Positions 10,186-20,250 are shown, counted from the first letter of the stretch. The stretch is 64,000 bases of DNA from Sphingobium jiangsuense (GCF_014196495.1 NZ_JACIDT010000012.1:56884-120883); one strand, 5' to 3'. Notes: a model not told the origin generated them from the sequence alone. Made by a program: numbers and translations.

Positions 10186-10971
10186 ATGGCGATCCATCTG
10201 TCCCATTATGAAAAGGGCGAGAAGTTCGAAGGCGATTTCGACAAGGCGCTGCGCAAGCTCCAGCAACGGATGGAGCGGGTGCAGGTCGCCCACATCGTCC
10301 ATCGCCGCAAGAGCATCATCCTGTTCGAAGGCTGGGATGCCGCGGGCAAGGGCGGCATCATCAAGCGGCTGACCGCGCTGCTCGACCCGCGCTATTACGA
10401 CGTCTGGCCGATCGGCGCGCCGACGCAGGAGGAAAAGGACCGCCATTTCCTCTGGCGCTTCTGGACCAGGTTACCCACCGCGCGGGAAATCGCCATTTTC
10501 GACCGCAGCTGGTACGGTCGCGTGCTGGTGGAGCGGGTCGAGGGCTTTGCGAGCGAGCGCGACTGGAAGCGCGGCTATGACGAGATCAACGAGTTCGAGG
10601 CGCAGCAGATCGACGCCGGCACCAACATCGTCAAGCTGTTCGTCCACATCACGCAGGAGGAACAGGACCGGCAGCTGGCCGAGCGGCTCGACGTGCCGTG
10701 GAAGCGCTGGAAAACCGGCGCGGAGGATTATCGCAACCGCGCCCGCCGCGCCGACTATCTGGAAGCGATGCACGACATGTTCCGCAACACGGACACCCGC
10801 TGGGCGCCGTGGACGGTGATCGACGGCAACGATCGCAAGGCGGCCCGCATCGCCGCCATCACGACGATCGTGGAGCGGCTGGAGCAGCTGGTGCCGATGG
10901 ACATGCCCGACGCCGATCCGGCCATTGTCCGGCTGGCGGAAAAGGCGTTCGGTTACCGGCCGGAGGATTAA
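10186..10971 (+). CDS. ppk2: Polyphosphate kinase 2 family protein
   Basis: PPK2 enzymes use polyphosphate to phosphorylate nucleoside diphosphates or monophosphates. The Walker A motif [11 protein letters not shown] (about residues 47-57) and the lid and Walker B region with [17 protein letters not shown] (about 105-121) are intact. The 261-residue single-domain length fits class I or III; substrate preference (ADP, GDP or AMP) is not decidable by eye. It stands 74 bp after aspS, with its own short leader. A second polyphosphate enzyme within 5.2 kb of ppk1-ppx suggests active polyphosphate turnover. Confidence 0.93.
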   Translation: MAIHLSHYEKGEKFEGDFDKALRKLQQRMERVQVAHIVHRRKSIILFEGWDAAGKGGIIKRLTALLDPRYYDVWPIGAPTQEEKDRHFLWRFWTRLPTAREIAIFDRSWYGRVLVERVEGFASERDWKRGYDEINEFEAQQIDAGTNIVKLFVHITQEEQDRQLAERLDVPWKRWKTGAEDYRNRARRADYLEAMHDMFRNTDTRWAPWTVIDGNDRKAARIAAITTIVERLEQLVPMDMPDADPAIVRLAEKAFGYRPED

Positions 10972-11048
10972 CGACACGGTGCCTGCGCGCCGCATCTGGA
11001 AAAAGGGGCCCGGTGCGCCTATATGGGGCGCCTGAAAGGGGAACGGTC

Positions 11049-11765
11049 ATGTTCGGCGCGCTTGTCGCTTATCTCGATTCCATAAAGGCGCGCGACCCGG
11101 CGCCCCGTTCCCGCGTGGAAATCCTGCTCTATCCCGGCGTCTGGTCGGTGGTGTGGCACCGGCTGGCCCATCGCCTGTTCAAGGCGCGGCTCTTCTTCCT
11201 CGCGCGCATGGTGAACCATCTCGCGCGCTTCCTGACCGGCAACGACATTCACCCCGGCGCGATCATCGGCCGCAACCTGTTCATCGACCATGGCTTCGTC
11301 ATCATCGGCGAGACCGCCGAGATCGGCGACAATGTGACCTTGTACCAGAGCGTGACGCTGGGCGGCACCGATCCGGCCAACGGCATCGGCGGCAAGCGGC
11401 ATCCGACGCTGATGGACGGGGTCATCATCGGGTCGGGCGCGCAGGTGCTGGGGCCGATCACCGTCGGCGCGCGCGCGCGCGTCGGCGCCAATGCCGTCGT
11501 CACCAAGGACGTGCCCGAAGGGGCGACGATGGTGGGCATCCCCGCGCGGCAGATGCTGGTCGACATCACGGCCTATCAGCGTGACTTCGTGCCCTATGGC
11601 ACGCCCTGCCGCGATGCGTTCGACCCGGCGACGCAGAAGCTCGAAATGTTGCAATGCGAGGTGGAGCGCCTCAACAAGCGGCTGGGCGAGGTGATGGCCG
11701 AGCTGGAGGAGCATGTGAAGCGCAACGGCAAGGACGGCGAAGATCAGGAGCGCGGTTGCGCCTGA
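11049..11765 (+). CDS. cysE: Serine O-acetyltransferase
   Basis: CysE acetylates L-serine with acetyl-CoA, the first step of cysteine synthesis. The 238-residue protein has the left-handed beta-helix with hexapeptide repeats and the family segment [18 protein letters not shown] (about residues 71-88) holding the catalytic Asp/His region, then [23 protein letters not shown] 11049 opens [18 protein letters not shown], the short EpsC-type N-terminus. The frame is open further upstream but that region lies over ppk2. The C-terminus (about 200-238) is charged and probably coiled coil rather than the cysteine synthase-docking tail ending in Ile, so feedback complex formation is uncertain. A DUF2794 gene follows after 1 bp. 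Confidence 0.93.
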   Translation: MFGALVAYLDSIKARDPAPRSRVEILLYPGVWSVVWHRLAHRLFKARLFFLARMVNHLARFLTGNDIHPGAIIGRNLFIDHGFVIIGETAEIGDNVTLYQSVTLGGTDPANGIGGKRHPTLMDGVIIGSGAQVLGPITVGARARVGANAVVTKDVPEGATMVGIPARQMLVDITAYQRDFVPYGTPCRDAFDPATQKLEMLQCEVERLNKRLGEVMAELEEHVKRNGKDGEDQERGCA

Positions 11766-11766
11766 C

Positions 11767-12108
11767 ATGGGTGAGATAACCCCTTTTCCCCGCCCATTGC
11801 CCGCAGCACAGACCGGTTTCGACCGCGCGGAACTTTCCCGCATCATGGATCTTTACGGCCGTATGGTTTCGGCCGGGCACTGGCGCGACTATGCGCTGCA
11901 TTTCGGCAAGGATGTCGCGGTCTTCTCCGCCTTCCGCCGCGCTGCCGAGCGGCCGGAATACCGAATCGAGAAGCGGCCCGCCCTGCGCCACCGGCAGGGC
12001 ATGTGGGCGCTGGTCGGGGAAGCGGGCGCGGTGCTGAAGCGCGGGCAGGAACTGGCGGGCGTCCTCGCCCCGGTCGAACGCAAGCTGGTGCGCCTGATCG
12101 AGAAATAG
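11767..12108 (+). CDS. DUF2794 domain protein
   Basis: A 113-residue cytosolic protein matching the alphaproteobacterial DUF2794 family: FDRAELSRIMDLYGRMVSAG near the N-terminus, then WRDYALHFGKDVAVFSAFRR and RPEYRIEKRPALRHRQGMW. No signal peptide or membrane segment is visible. It starts 1 bp after the cysE stop and is probably co-transcribed. The function is not known to me. Confidence 0.85.
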   Translation: MGEITPFPRPLPAAQTGFDRAELSRIMDLYGRMVSAGHWRDYALHFGKDVAVFSAFRRAAERPEYRIEKRPALRHRQGMWALVGEAGAVLKRGQELAGVLAPVERKLVRLIEK

Positions 12109-12311
12109 GCGATCATATTCTTTGCGGACGGTTTCGGGTGGAAAGCACTGAGCCTGTCGAAGCCCCGCATTTTCTTAAGGTTGCAAGGCGTCGTTGAAAT
12201 AGAAGGACATGGCCTTGCTACCCGTCGCCAAGTGCAGTGCGGTCATATTCCCGTCATTTCCGCAGCCGAAGCAGGGGACGGCCGCCTTCGTCCAACAGGA
12301 GCGCGTGGTGG

Positions 12312-12351
12312 CTGACATAAAAATGAAACATGACAGTCATTCAGATGTCAT
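12312..12351 (+). promoter_or_regulatory. Tandem Pho box upstream of the phosphate porin
   Basis: Four heptamers on an 11-bp spacing: CTGACAT at 12312, ATGAAAC at 12323, CAGTCAT at 12334 and ATGTCAT at 12345, each separated by 4 bases. PhoB binds 7-bp direct repeats (consensus CTGTCAT) spaced by 4 bp. The first two units match the pstS box at 14 of 18 positions. The site ends 43 bp before the porin ATG. PhoB control under phosphate limitation is inferred. Confidence 0.8.
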
Positions 12352-12394
12352 GAAAGGGAAATAGCGGCGTCACACGACCGGAGGTGAAAGCTGT

Positions 12395-13849
12395 ATGTCC
12401 TTGCCATTTCGATCCATCAGCCAGGTTGCGCTTCTTGCCGGATGTGCGAGCCTTTCGACCATGGCGCACGCCCAGCAGGCCCATAACCCTCAACAGGCGC
12501 TGACTGCGGAGGATGCCGCCGCCCTGCGCGCGGAAATCGCAGCGCTGCGGGCGCAGGTCCAGTCGCTGCAACAGCGGGTGGACCGGGCCGATGCCGAGCG
12601 GGCGGCGGCGATCGCTTCCGCCGCATCTCCCGCTTCGGCCTCCACCGCGCCTTCGAATGTCGCGCAGGCAGGGCAGGCGGCCCCGACCCCGCCTGCCGCG
12701 GCCGCGAAGCCCGCGGTCGAAACGGCGTGGAAGGGCGCGCCGCAGATTCGGCAGGGCGACTGGAGCTTCAAGCCCAAGGGGCGGATGCAGTTCGATACCG
12801 TCGCGGTCGCCGCGCCGGACAGCATCCCGGACAAGGGGCTGGGCCTCGCCACCGAGGTGCGCCGCATCCGGCTGGGCGGCGAGGGATCGATGCCCGGCAA
12901 CTTCGGCTACAAGCTGGAGGTCGAGCTGTCGGACAACAAGGTCGATCTGGTCGACAGCTATATCAGCTGGCAGTCCGGCCCCTTCGGCATCAGGCTGGGC
13001 AACCAGAACCAGTTCCAGTCGCTGGACGAGCTGATCGGCGACACCAGCGGATCGGTGATGGAGCGCGCTGCCTTTACCGACGCGTTCAATTTCGAGCGCC
13101 GCCTCGGCCTCGCCGCCGAATGGCAGAAGGGGCCGTGGCTGGTGCAGGGCGGGCTGTTCACCGATGACGTCAACGCGCTGTCGGCCAGCAATGGCGACGA
13201 GAACAACAGCTATGGCGTCGATGGCCGCCTGGTTTTCGCACCGAAGCTGGGCGATACCCAGCTGCATTTCGGCCTGTCCGGCCACTGGCGCGACCTCAAC
13301 AGCACCGGGGAGGCCGGGGTCCGCTATCGGCAGCGGCCCTATTCCCACGTCACCGACACGCGTTTCCTCGACACCGGCACCTTCAAGGCGAGCAGCGAGA
13401 CCCATTATGGGCTGGAATTCGCGGCGGTCCGGGGCCGCTGGCATGTCGCGGCGGAAACGCACTGGCTGACCGCCGGCCGGATCGGCGGCGCGGACCCGAC
13501 CTTCTTCGGCGGCTATGCGGAGGTCGGCTATTATCTGACGCCCGGCGATACGCGCGCCTACAAGGGCGGGATATTCGACCGCTCCGCGCCGAAAAACCCG
13601 GTCGGGCAGGGCGGCATGGGATCGTGGCAGCTGACGCTGCGCTACGATTATCTGGACCTCAACGATCGCGACATCCGGGGCGGCACGCAGAACGGCTATA
13701 TCGCCGGGCTGGTCTGGTCGCCGATCAACTATCTGCGGTTCAACCTCAATTATGCCCATCTCGATTATCGCGACGCCGTGCTCTATGCGGGCAGCCGCAA
13801 CGATTATGGCGTCAATGTCGTAGGCTTCCGGGCCGAACTGGATTATTGA
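12395..13849 (+). CDS. Phosphate-selective porin of the OprO/OprP type
   Basis: An outer-membrane beta-barrel of 484 residues. A signal peptide (residues 1 to about 28, ending AHAQQ) is followed by a short coiled coil with Leu/Gln heptads (about 40-67: ALRAEIAALRAQVQSLQQRV), a Pro/Ala linker and a barrel region beginning GDWSFKPKGRMQFDTVAV. The barrel has alternating aromatic strands and ends LDY with a C-terminal aromatic. In OprO/OprP proteins the coiled coil helps trimerisation. A Pho box lies directly upstream and the pst/phoBR operon is convergent, which supports phosphate or polyphosphate uptake across the outer membrane. Exact substrate is inferred. Confidence 0.88.
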   Translation: MSLPFRSISQVALLAGCASLSTMAHAQQAHNPQQALTAEDAAALRAEIAALRAQVQSLQQRVDRADAERAAAIASAASPASASTAPSNVAQAGQAAPTPPAAAAKPAVETAWKGAPQIRQGDWSFKPKGRMQFDTVAVAAPDSIPDKGLGLATEVRRIRLGGEGSMPGNFGYKLEVELSDNKVDLVDSYISWQSGPFGIRLGNQNQFQSLDELIGDTSGSVMERAAFTDAFNFERRLGLAAEWQKGPWLVQGGLFTDDVNALSASNGDENNSYGVDGRLVFAPKLGDTQLHFGLSGHWRDLNSTGEAGVRYRQRPYSHVTDTRFLDTGTFKASSETHYGLEFAAVRGRWHVAAETHWLTAGRIGGADPTFFGGYAEVGYYLTPGDTRAYKGGIFDRSAPKNPVGQGGMGSWQLTLRYDYLDLNDRDIRGGTQNGYIAGLVWSPINYLRFNLNYAHLDYRDAVLYAGSRNDYGVNVVGFRAELDY

Positions 13850-13913
13850 GGCGCGGCCCCGGTACCCCGGCGCAGGTTGAAGGCGTTGGCTTTGGCGCGC
13901 CGCCTCCTGAGAG

Positions 13914-13932
13914 GCCAGCCTGCGCTGGCATG
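13914..13932. repeat. Dispersed palindromic repeat, family A (single arm)
   Basis: The unit GCCAGCCTGCGCTGGCATG is a hairpin whose arms are GCCAGC and GCTGGC. The same unit occurs at 28268-28345, 33332-33414 and 55680-55758, where two such hairpins stand side by side. Here only one is present, just after the porin gene. Confidence 0.7.
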
Positions 13933-13957
13933 GCGGTAAGACAAAGAGGGTCTTACA

Positions 13958-14085
13958 TCCGTTCGGGCTGTTGAGCGAGACACTCGCCTCGCTTCAACGT
14001 CGAAGCCCTGTCCTCCTTTGCCTCAATAGAAAAGCAGTCGTTGGGCTTCGCCAGCCTTTCGGGTCGATAAGCTCAGCCCGAACGG
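13958..14085. repeat. Dispersed repeat, family B, copy 1
   Basis: A 128-bp element whose left end reads TCCGTTCGGGCTG and whose right end reads AGCTCAGCCCGAACGG, so its ends are inverted repeats. Internal blocks CGAAGCCCTGTCCTCCTTTG and TTGGGCTTCGCCAGCC match, in inverse orientation, the element at 51046-51151. It is non-coding. Confidence 0.75.
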
Positions 14086-14098
14086 TGAAAACGGGTAT

Positions 14099-14136
14099 AA
14101 AAAAAGGCGCATCCGTCATGACGGTGCGCCTTTTTT
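14099..14136. terminator. Bidirectional rho-independent terminator
   Basis: A stem GGCGCA pairing with TGCGCC encloses the palindrome CCGTCATGACGG, with one unpaired T. It is preceded by a run of seven A and followed by six T. It can therefore stop both the porin transcript (+) and the phoB end of the pst operon (-), which converge here. Confidence 0.88.
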
Positions 14137-14154
14137 CTATCCTTTGATAGGGGC

Positions 14155-14853
14155 TCACCCCGCCGCTTCAGAATCCAGCGCATAGCCTGCCGAACGCACG
14201 GTGCGGATGATGTCGCGCCGCCCGCCGATGTTGATTGCCTTGCGCAGGCGGCGGATATGCACGTCGACCGTGCGCAGCTCGATATCGCTGTCCCGGCCCC
14301 AGACGCTGTCCAGCAGCCGCTCGCGGGAAAAGACCCAACCCGGATGCTCCAGGAAATGCTTGAGCAGGCGATATTCGGTCGGGCCCAGCGGCACCGTTTC
14401 GCCGTCGCGCCTCACCTTGTGGCCGACCGTGTCCATCTCGATATCGCCGAAGGTCAGCGTCTCTCCGGCCAGCGCCGGGCGCACGCGGCGCAGCACCGCG
14501 CCGACGCGGGCGACCAGTTCGCGCGGGGAGAAGGGCTTGGTCACATAATCGTCCGCGCCGGTTTCGAGGCCGCGCACGCGGTCCTCCTCCTCGCCGCGCG
14601 CGGTCAGCATGATGATCGGCACATTGGCGGTGGCGGAACTGCGCCGCAGCCGGCGGCAGACCTCTATGCCCGACAGGCTTTCGACCATCCAGTCGAGCAG
14701 CACGATGTCGGGCGTATGCTCCTGCGCCAGCAGCAGCGCCTCTTCGCCGTCCACCGTGTGGGCGACGTCGAACCCTTCCTTGCGGAAATGCCAGATGAGC
14801 AGCTCCGCCAGCGCGGCGTCGTCCTCGACCAGCAGCATATGGGCTTGATTCAT
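14155..14853 (-). CDS. phoB: Phosphate regulon response regulator PhoB
   Basis: OmpR-type response regulator of 232 residues. The receiver domain has VEDD (9-12), the phosphoacceptor D54 in VLLDWM and YVTKPFSPRELV. The winged-helix domain (about 135-228) has PLGPTEYRLLKHFLEHPGWV and RTVDVHIRRLRKAI. ATG 14853 is chosen because it follows a GGAGGA ribosome site and opens MNQAHMLLVEDD; the frame is open upstream but that part is phoU antisense-frame sequence. It is the last gene of phoR-pstSCAB-phoU-phoB and is the expected binder of the two Pho boxes. Confidence 0.97.
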   Translation of the reverse strand: MNQAHMLLVEDDAALAELLIWHFRKEGFDVAHTVDGEEALLLAQEHTPDIVLLDWMVESLSGIEVCRRLRRSSATANVPIIMLTARGEEEDRVRGLETGADDYVTKPFSPRELVARVGAVLRRVRPALAGETLTFGDIEMDTVGHKVRRDGETVPLGPTEYRLLKHFLEHPGWVFSRERLLDSVWGRDSDIELRTVDVHIRRLRKAINIGGRRDIIRTVRSAGYALDSEAAG

Positions 14854-14870
14854 GGGGATGCGTCCTCCCG

Positions 14871-15557
14871 TCAGCTTTCGATCCCGGTGTCGCGCCCGCG
14901 TTCCGGCAGATAGTCGCCGGTCGCGGCATAATAGACCATCTCGGCCATGTTGGTCGCATGGTCGCCGATCCGCTCGATATTCTTGGCGATGAACAGCAGA
15001 TGCGCGCATTCGCTGATCGTCTTGGGGTTTTCGACCATATAGGTGAGCAACGCGCGGAAAATGCCGTTGTAGAAGCTGTCCACCACATGATCGCGGGCGA
15101 CCACCGCCTCGGCCAGCGCCGCGTCGCGCGCGGCGAAGGCGTTGAGCGCGTCGCCCACCATCTCGCCCGCCACCTGCGCCATCGCGGGCAGCAGCGAGAG
15201 CGGCTCGATGGTCGGATGCGCGCCCAGCTGCGGCACGCGCTTGGCGATGTTCTTCGCATAATCGCCGATGCGCTCGACCACGCCGACAATCTTCAGCGCG
15301 GCGATCACGTCGCGCAGGTCGTTGGCCATCGGCGCGCGCAGGGCGATGATCTGGACGACCAGCTTTTCGACCTCCGCTTCCAGCAGGTCGATCTTGCGGT
15401 CCTCCGAAACGACGCGGCGGGCCTTGTCGTTGTCATGCTCGACAAGGGCCGCCATCGCGTCCTCCAGCGCGGTTTCGACGCGGCCGCCCATTTCGGCGAC
15501 CAGCCCCCGCAGCCGGTTGATCTCTTCGTCAAAGGCCTTGATCGTGTGTTCGGGCAT
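14871..15557 (-). CDS. phoU: Phosphate signalling protein PhoU
   Basis: PhoU links the Pst transporter to PhoR and represses the regulon when phosphate is plentiful. The 228-residue, all-helical protein has two PhoU repeats, with metal-binding type segments EDRKIDLLEAEVEKLVVQ (about 56-73) and IERIGDHATNMAEMVYY near the C-terminus. It ends 17 bp before phoB and begins 27 bp after pstB. Length, order and sequence agree. Confidence 0.97.
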   Translation of the reverse strand: MPEHTIKAFDEEINRLRGLVAEMGGRVETALEDAMAALVEHDNDKARRVVSEDRKIDLLEAEVEKLVVQIIALRAPMANDLRDVIAALKIVGVVERIGDYAKNIAKRVPQLGAHPTIEPLSLLPAMAQVAGEMVGDALNAFAARDAALAEAVVARDHVVDSFYNGIFRALLTYMVENPKTISECAHLLFIAKNIERIGDHATNMAEMVYYAATGDYLPERGRDTGIES

Positions 15558-15584
15558 AAATCCTCCTCCAGTCGCCAGTCCGGG

Positions 15585-16367
15585 TCAGCCGTAGCGGCCG
15601 GTGATGTAATCCTTCGTCCGGTCCTCGCGGGGATTGGTGAAAATCTCCGAGGTCACGCCATATTCGACCAGCGTGCCCAGGTGGAAAAAGGCGGTCCGCT
15701 GCGAAACGCGGGCGGCCTGCTGCATATTGTGGGTGACGATGGCGATCGCGTAGCGGCCGCGCAGCTCGTGGATCAACTCCTCGATCTTCGCCGTCGCGAT
15801 CGGGTCGAGCGCGGAGCAGGGCTCGTCCATCAGGATCACCTCCGGCTCCACCGCGATGGCGCGGCCGATGCACAGGCGCTGCTGCTGCCCGCCGGAAAGG
15901 GCGGTGCCGCTGTCCTTCAGCCGGTCCTTCACCTCGTCCCACAGCCCGGCGCGGCGCAGCGCGGATTCGACGATCACGTCGAGGTCCGCCTTGCTGTTGG
16001 CGAGGCCATGGATGCGCGGGCCATAGGCGATATTGTCGTAGATCGACTTGGGAAAAGGGTTCGGCTTCTGGAACACCATGCCGACGCGGGCGCGCAGTTG
16101 CACCACGTCCATCGACGGGTCGTAGATATTCTCTCCGTCGAGCGTGATGTCGCCTTCGACCCGCGCGCCCGCCACCGTGTCGTTCATCCGGTTGAGCGTG
16201 CGCAGGAAGGTCGACTTGCCGCAGCCGGACGGGCCGATGAACGCGATCACATGATCATTGTCGATCTCTATCGACACGTCGCGGATCGCCTGTTTGTCGC
16301 CGTAGAAGACGTTGACGTGGCGGGCCGCCATCTTGGGCGGGGCGGATGGGGTCGTCTGTTCGGTCAT
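15585..16367 (-). CDS. pstB: Phosphate ABC transporter ATP-binding protein PstB
   Basis: The 260-residue ATPase of the PstSCAB importer. Walker [10 protein letters not shown] (about 43-51), the signature [14 protein letters not shown], Walker [14 protein letters not shown] and the switch histidine in [13 protein letters not shown] are all intact. ATG 16367 opens [20 protein letters not shown]. It starts 4 bp after pstA. No anomalies. Confidence 0.98.
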   Translation of the reverse strand: MTEQTTPSAPPKMAARHVNVFYGDKQAIRDVSIEIDNDHVIAFIGPSGCGKSTFLRTLNRMNDTVAGARVEGDITLDGENIYDPSMDVVQLRARVGMVFQKPNPFPKSIYDNIAYGPRIHGLANSKADLDVIVESALRRAGLWDEVKDRLKDSGTALSGGQQQRLCIGRAIAVEPEVILMDEPCSALDPIATAKIEELIHELRGRYAIAIVTHNMQQAARVSQRTAFFHLGTLVEYGVTSEIFTNPREDRTKDYITGRYG

Positions 16368-16371
16368 TATG

Positions 16372-17652
16372 TTACCACCGCTTCTCGAATTTGTTGCGCA
16401 GGTAGATGGCGATGCTGTTCATGCCGAGCAGGAACAGCAGCAGCACGATGATCGCCGCCGAGGTCTTTTCGACGAAGCCCTTGCTGATCTCGTCGGACCA
16501 CAGGAAGATCTGCACCGGCAGCACGGTCGCCGGGTCGGTCACGCCGCCGGGCGGGCTGGCGATGAAGGCGCGCATGCCGATCATCAGCAGCGGCGCGGTT
16601 TCGCCCAGCGCGCGGGCCATGCCGATGATCGTCCCGGTCATGATGCCGGGCAGGGCGAGCGGCAGCACATGGTGGAACACCACCTGCACCGGTGAGGCGC
16701 CGATGCCCAGCGCGGCGTCGCGGATCGAGGGCGGCACCGCCTTGATCGCGTTGCGCCCGGCGATGACGATGACCGGCATCGTCATCAGCGCCATGGTGAG
16801 GCCGCCGACCAGCGGGGCGGAGCGGGGCAGGTGCATCATGTTGAGGAACACGGCGAGGCCGAGCAGGCCGAAGATGATCGAGGGCACCGCCGCCAGATTG
16901 TTGATCGACACCTCGATCATGTCGGTCCAGCGGTTGCGGGGCGCATATTCCTCCAGATAGAGCGCGGCCAGCACGCCCACCGGAAAGCTCAGCAGCAGCG
17001 TCACCAGCATGGTGAGCAGCGATCCCTTGAATGCGCCCCAGATACCGACCTGCGTCGGGTCGGTGGCGTCGCTGGCGGTCAGGAACGGCATGTTGATCGC
17101 GCGGGAAACATGGCCGCCCTGCTTCAGCCGCGCATAGGCGGCTTCGGCCTGCGCCGTTCCCTGGCTCTTGGCGGCGAGGTCGATATCCGCCGAGGCGGGC
17201 AGGGACAGCACCGCCTCGCGCTGGAGGATGGAGGGATCGTCGCGGATCGCGTCGCGCACCGTCAGCCACGCATTGGAGGAGATGAGCGCATCCCCGCCCT
17301 CTCCCAACGCGGCATTGGCGGCCTGCGCGGTGACGACGGGCAGGTTGGCCCCGGCAAGCACCTGATCGGCATTGCCGCCTTCCAGCATCGCCGGGTCGAC
17401 GACCATCGGTGCCCTCGGAAAATCGAACTTCACCGCGATTTCGGTGCGGGTGAAGCCGGAAAGGCCGTTGCCCAGCATCGAGACGAGCAGGAAGGCGAGG
17501 AACCCGGCGGACAGCAGGATGGAGGCGAGGCCGATCAGGCGGAAGCGCCGCTCGGCGCGGTAGCGCGCGGCGATGCGCCGTTGCATCGCCTGTCCCTTCC
17601 AGTCGGTCGGGATGCGCCGCGTCAGGGTTTCATCCGGGGGTGGGCTGGTCAT
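16372..17652 (-). CDS. pstA: Phosphate ABC transporter permease PstA, long form
   Basis: Inner-membrane permease of 426 residues, longer than the about 290 of E. coli PstA. The extra part is an N-terminal region (about 35-180) with one membrane segment and a periplasmic domain of the DUF3333 type seen in alphaproteobacteria. The C-terminal half has about five to six membrane segments and the transporter loop [21 protein letters not shown] (the EAA-type motif that contacts PstB). The start overlaps the pstC stop by 4 bp. Confidence 0.95.
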   Translation of the reverse strand: MTSPPPDETLTRRIPTDWKGQAMQRRIAARYRAERRFRLIGLASILLSAGFLAFLLVSMLGNGLSGFTRTEIAVKFDFPRAPMVVDPAMLEGGNADQVLAGANLPVVTAQAANAALGEGGDALISSNAWLTVRDAIRDDPSILQREAVLSLPASADIDLAAKSQGTAQAEAAYARLKQGGHVSRAINMPFLTASDATDPTQVGIWGAFKGSLLTMLVTLLLSFPVGVLAALYLEEYAPRNRWTDMIEVSINNLAAVPSIIFGLLGLAVFLNMMHLPRSAPLVGGLTMALMTMPVIVIAGRNAIKAVPPSIRDAALGIGASPVQVVFHHVLPLALPGIMTGTIIGMARALGETAPLLMIGMRAFIASPPGGVTDPATVLPVQIFLWSDEISKGFVEKTSAAIIVLLLFLLGMNSIAIYLRNKFEKRW

Positions 17653-19079
17653 TCATAGGCCTCCCGATAGCGCTTCACGACCTGAAGCGCGACGATGTTG
17701 AGCAGCAGCGTGACGATGAACAGCACGAGGCCGAGGGCGAAGGCCGCCAGCGTCTTGGCGCTGTCGAATTCCTGGTCGCCGGTCAGCAGCTGGACGATCT
17801 GCGTCGTCACCGTGGTGACGCTGGCAAAGGGATTGAGGGTGAGGTTGGCGGCAAGCCCGGCCGCCATCACAACGATCATCGTCTCGCCGATCGCGCGGCT
17901 GACGGCGAGCAGCACGCCGCCGACCACGCCGGGTAGCGCAGCGGGCAACAGCACCTGGCGGATCGTCTCGCTGGTGGTCGCGCCCATGGCGAGGCTGCCG
18001 TCGCGCATCGCCTGCGGCACCGAGCTGATGCTGTCGTCGGCCATGGAGGAGACGAAGGGGATGATCATCACCCCCATCACCAGCCCGGCGGCCAGCGCGC
18101 TTTCCGACGAAGCGCTGGAAATGCCGATGGAAACCGCGAAATCGCGCATCGCAGGCGCGATCGTGAGCGCGGCGAAATAGCCGTAGACCACGGTCGGCAC
18201 CCCGGCGAGCACCTCCAATATGGGCTTGAGCCATTTGCGCGCGGCGGGGCGGGCATATTGGGTGAGGTAGATCGCGCTCATCAGGCCGAGCGGGATCGCG
18301 ACCGCCATCGCGATGATCGCGCCGATGAAGATCGTGCCCCAGAACAGCGGCACCGCGCCGAACGCGTTTTCATTGCCATAGCCGAGCGCTGCCGATTGCG
18401 GCGACCATTTGGTGCCGAACAGGAAATCGACCGGATTGACCAGCGAGAAGAAGCGGATCGATTCCCACAGCAGCGAGGCGACGATGCCGACCGTGGTGAT
18501 GATCGCGATCAGCGAGGCGATCAGCAGGCCCAGCATCACCAGCCGCTCGACCCGCGTGCGGGCGCGGAAATCCGGGCGGATGCGGGTGAAGGCATAGGCG
18601 CCCCCGGCAAAGGCCAGCAGCAGGGCGATGACCCCGCCGCCGATCGAATAGAAGCGCTGCGCCTCGCGATAGGGCTCGACGAAGGCGTTGGAACGCGGGT
18701 CGAAGGCGGCGGCAGCCTTGCCCTGCGCGATGGCGCGGCCCTCGCTCAGGATCGCGCCGCGCGAAAAGGCGTCCTGCGGCAGGGTGGCGGCGGCCGGATC
18801 TTGCAGCACCCGGTCGGTCACGAGTCCCGGCATGAGGCTGGTCCACACGGTGAGGAACAGCAGCGCGGGCACCGCGACCCAGATCGCGGCGTACCAGCCA
18901 TGATAGGAGGGAAGGGAATGGAGGAGCGGACCGCGTGGGCGCGCTTCCGGTGCCGGCGAGGGCGCGGAGGGCGGACTCGCCCGTCCCGCGTGGGCGAGGC
19001 GCAGCGCCCTTGCCCGCGCGCTCAGCCAGGCGATGAGGCCCAGCCCGATGATCAAGATGGTGATGGCGGTGCCGCTCAC
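17649..19079 (-). CDS. pstC: Phosphate ABC transporter permease PstC, long form
   Basis: Inner-membrane permease of 476 residues, longer than the about 320 of E. coli PstC. The N-terminus has a membrane segment (5-20), a Pro/Ala-rich linker and a second segment before a periplasmic stretch; the C-terminal half carries the permease core with LAMGATTSETIRQVLLPAALP as the coupling loop. It overlaps pstA by 4 bp and begins 42 bp after pstS. The long forms of PstC and PstA occur together, as is usual in this group. Confidence 0.95.
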   Translation of the reverse strand: MSGTAITILIIGLGLIAWLSARARALRLAHAGRASPPSAPSPAPEARPRGPLLHSLPSYHGWYAAIWVAVPALLFLTVWTSLMPGLVTDRVLQDPAAATLPQDAFSRGAILSEGRAIAQGKAAAAFDPRSNAFVEPYREAQRFYSIGGGVIALLLAFAGGAYAFTRIRPDFRARTRVERLVMLGLLIASLIAIITTVGIVASLLWESIRFFSLVNPVDFLFGTKWSPQSAALGYGNENAFGAVPLFWGTIFIGAIIAMAVAIPLGLMSAIYLTQYARPAARKWLKPILEVLAGVPTVVYGYFAALTIAPAMRDFAVSIGISSASSESALAAGLVMGVMIIPFVSSMADDSISSVPQAMRDGSLAMGATTSETIRQVLLPAALPGVVGGVLLAVSRAIGETMIVVMAAGLAANLTLNPFASVTTVTTQIVQLLTGDQEFDSAKTLAAFALGLVLFIVTLLLNIVALQVVKRYREAYE

Positions 19080-19121
19080 GTCCGTTTCCTTCCGCCGTTT
19101 TCGTTGCGGGGCGTCCCGATA

Positions 19122-20177
19122 TTATTTGAGCATCGAACCGTCGAGGACGGTCAGGTTCCGCACGATTTCCGCATTTTTCGCGCGGACCTCCTCGGGTGCG
19201 GCGACCATGCCCCGCTTGGCCAGATAGCCGTCCGGCCCCCAGCCGGACGCGACCTCCTCGATATATTCCTTGAGGCCGGGGATGACGCCCAGATGCGCCT
19301 TCTTGACGTAGATGTAGAGCGGGCGCGCGCCGGGATATCGCCCGGTGGCGACCGTTTCATAGGTCGCCTCGACGCCGTCGATCGGCACGTCCTTCAGCTT
19401 GTCGCGATTTTCCTCCAGATAGCTGAAGCCGAACACGCCCAGGCTGTTGGGGTTGGCGGCGAGCTTCTGGACGATCAGATTGTCGTTCTCGCCCGAATCC
19501 ACATATTTCCCGTCCTCGCGAATGCGGGTGCAGGTCGCCTTGAACCGGTCCTCATCCTTCTCCTTCAACTCCTTCATCGCCGGATCCGTCAGGCAGCCCT
19601 TTTCGAGGATCAGTTCGGCGAGGGAATCGCGGGTGCCGGAGGTGGAAGGGGGGCCGAAAACCGATATCGCGACCTTGGGCAGGCTCGGGTCGACATCCGC
19701 CCAGGTCTGCGCCTTGTTCTTGCCCTTGCCGAACGGATCGTCGGCCAGCGCCTTGTAGATGAGTTCGGGCGTCAGCCTGAAGCCCGGCCCCTTGTTCGAT
19801 TCCGCAAGGGCGATGCCGTCGACGCCGATCTGGATCTCGACGATATCCGTCACGCCATTGGCGCGGCACTGCTCGAACTCGCCCTTCTTCATGCGGCGCG
19901 AGGCGTTTTCGATGTCGGGATGCTGTGCGCCGATGCCCGCGCAGAACTGCTTCATCCCCGCGCCGGTGCCGGTCTGCTCGATGATCGGGGACTTCCGGCC
20001 CGGATTCTTCTGCACGAACTGCTCGGCCGCGGCGGTGGCGAAGGGATAGACGGTCGAGGAGCCGACCGCGCGGATCTGGTCGCGGCTGCCGCCCGCGCCG
20101 CCGCCCGCCTGGTCCTGACAGCCCGAAAGCGCGGCGGCGAGCGCGATCGCCGAAATGGCCAAAACAGCTTTATGCAT
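19122..20177 (-). CDS. pstS: Phosphate-binding protein PstS
   Basis: Periplasmic phosphate receptor of 351 residues. ATG 20177 is chosen because AGGAGG lies 8 bases upstream and the product opens with a lipoprotein-type signal, MHKAVLAISAIALAAALSGC, with the cysteine at residue 20. The phosphate-binding loops include GSSTVYPFATAAAEQF and the segment SGTRDSLAELIL. A Pho box lies 73 bp upstream of the ATG. An upstream in-frame ATG at 20249 would spoil the signal peptide. First gene of the pst part of the operon. Confidence 0.96.
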   Translation of the reverse strand: MHKAVLAISAIALAAALSGCQDQAGGGAGGSRDQIRAVGSSTVYPFATAAAEQFVQKNPGRKSPIIEQTGTGAGMKQFCAGIGAQHPDIENASRRMKKGEFEQCRANGVTDIVEIQIGVDGIALAESNKGPGFRLTPELIYKALADDPFGKGKNKAQTWADVDPSLPKVAISVFGPPSTSGTRDSLAELILEKGCLTDPAMKELKEKDEDRFKATCTRIREDGKYVDSGENDNLIVQKLAANPNSLGVFGFSYLEENRDKLKDVPIDGVEATYETVATGRYPGARPLYIYVKKAHLGVIPGLKEYIEEVASGWGPDGYLAKRGMVAAPEEVRAKNAEIVRNLTVLDGSMLK

Positions 20178-20250
20178 CACGAAAGCCTCCTGTAACATCG
20201 GCAGGTCGCCCGCCTTCCCGGCCTTCCTAGCGGCCGCTGAGGTTGCCACT

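Larger units (their letters stand above)
13850..14154. other. Intergenic region of repeats and a terminator, no gene
   Basis: Between the porin and phoB, which converge. It holds a family A palindrome, one family B repeat and a bidirectional terminator, each listed separately. I see no convincing reading frame. Confidence 0.7.
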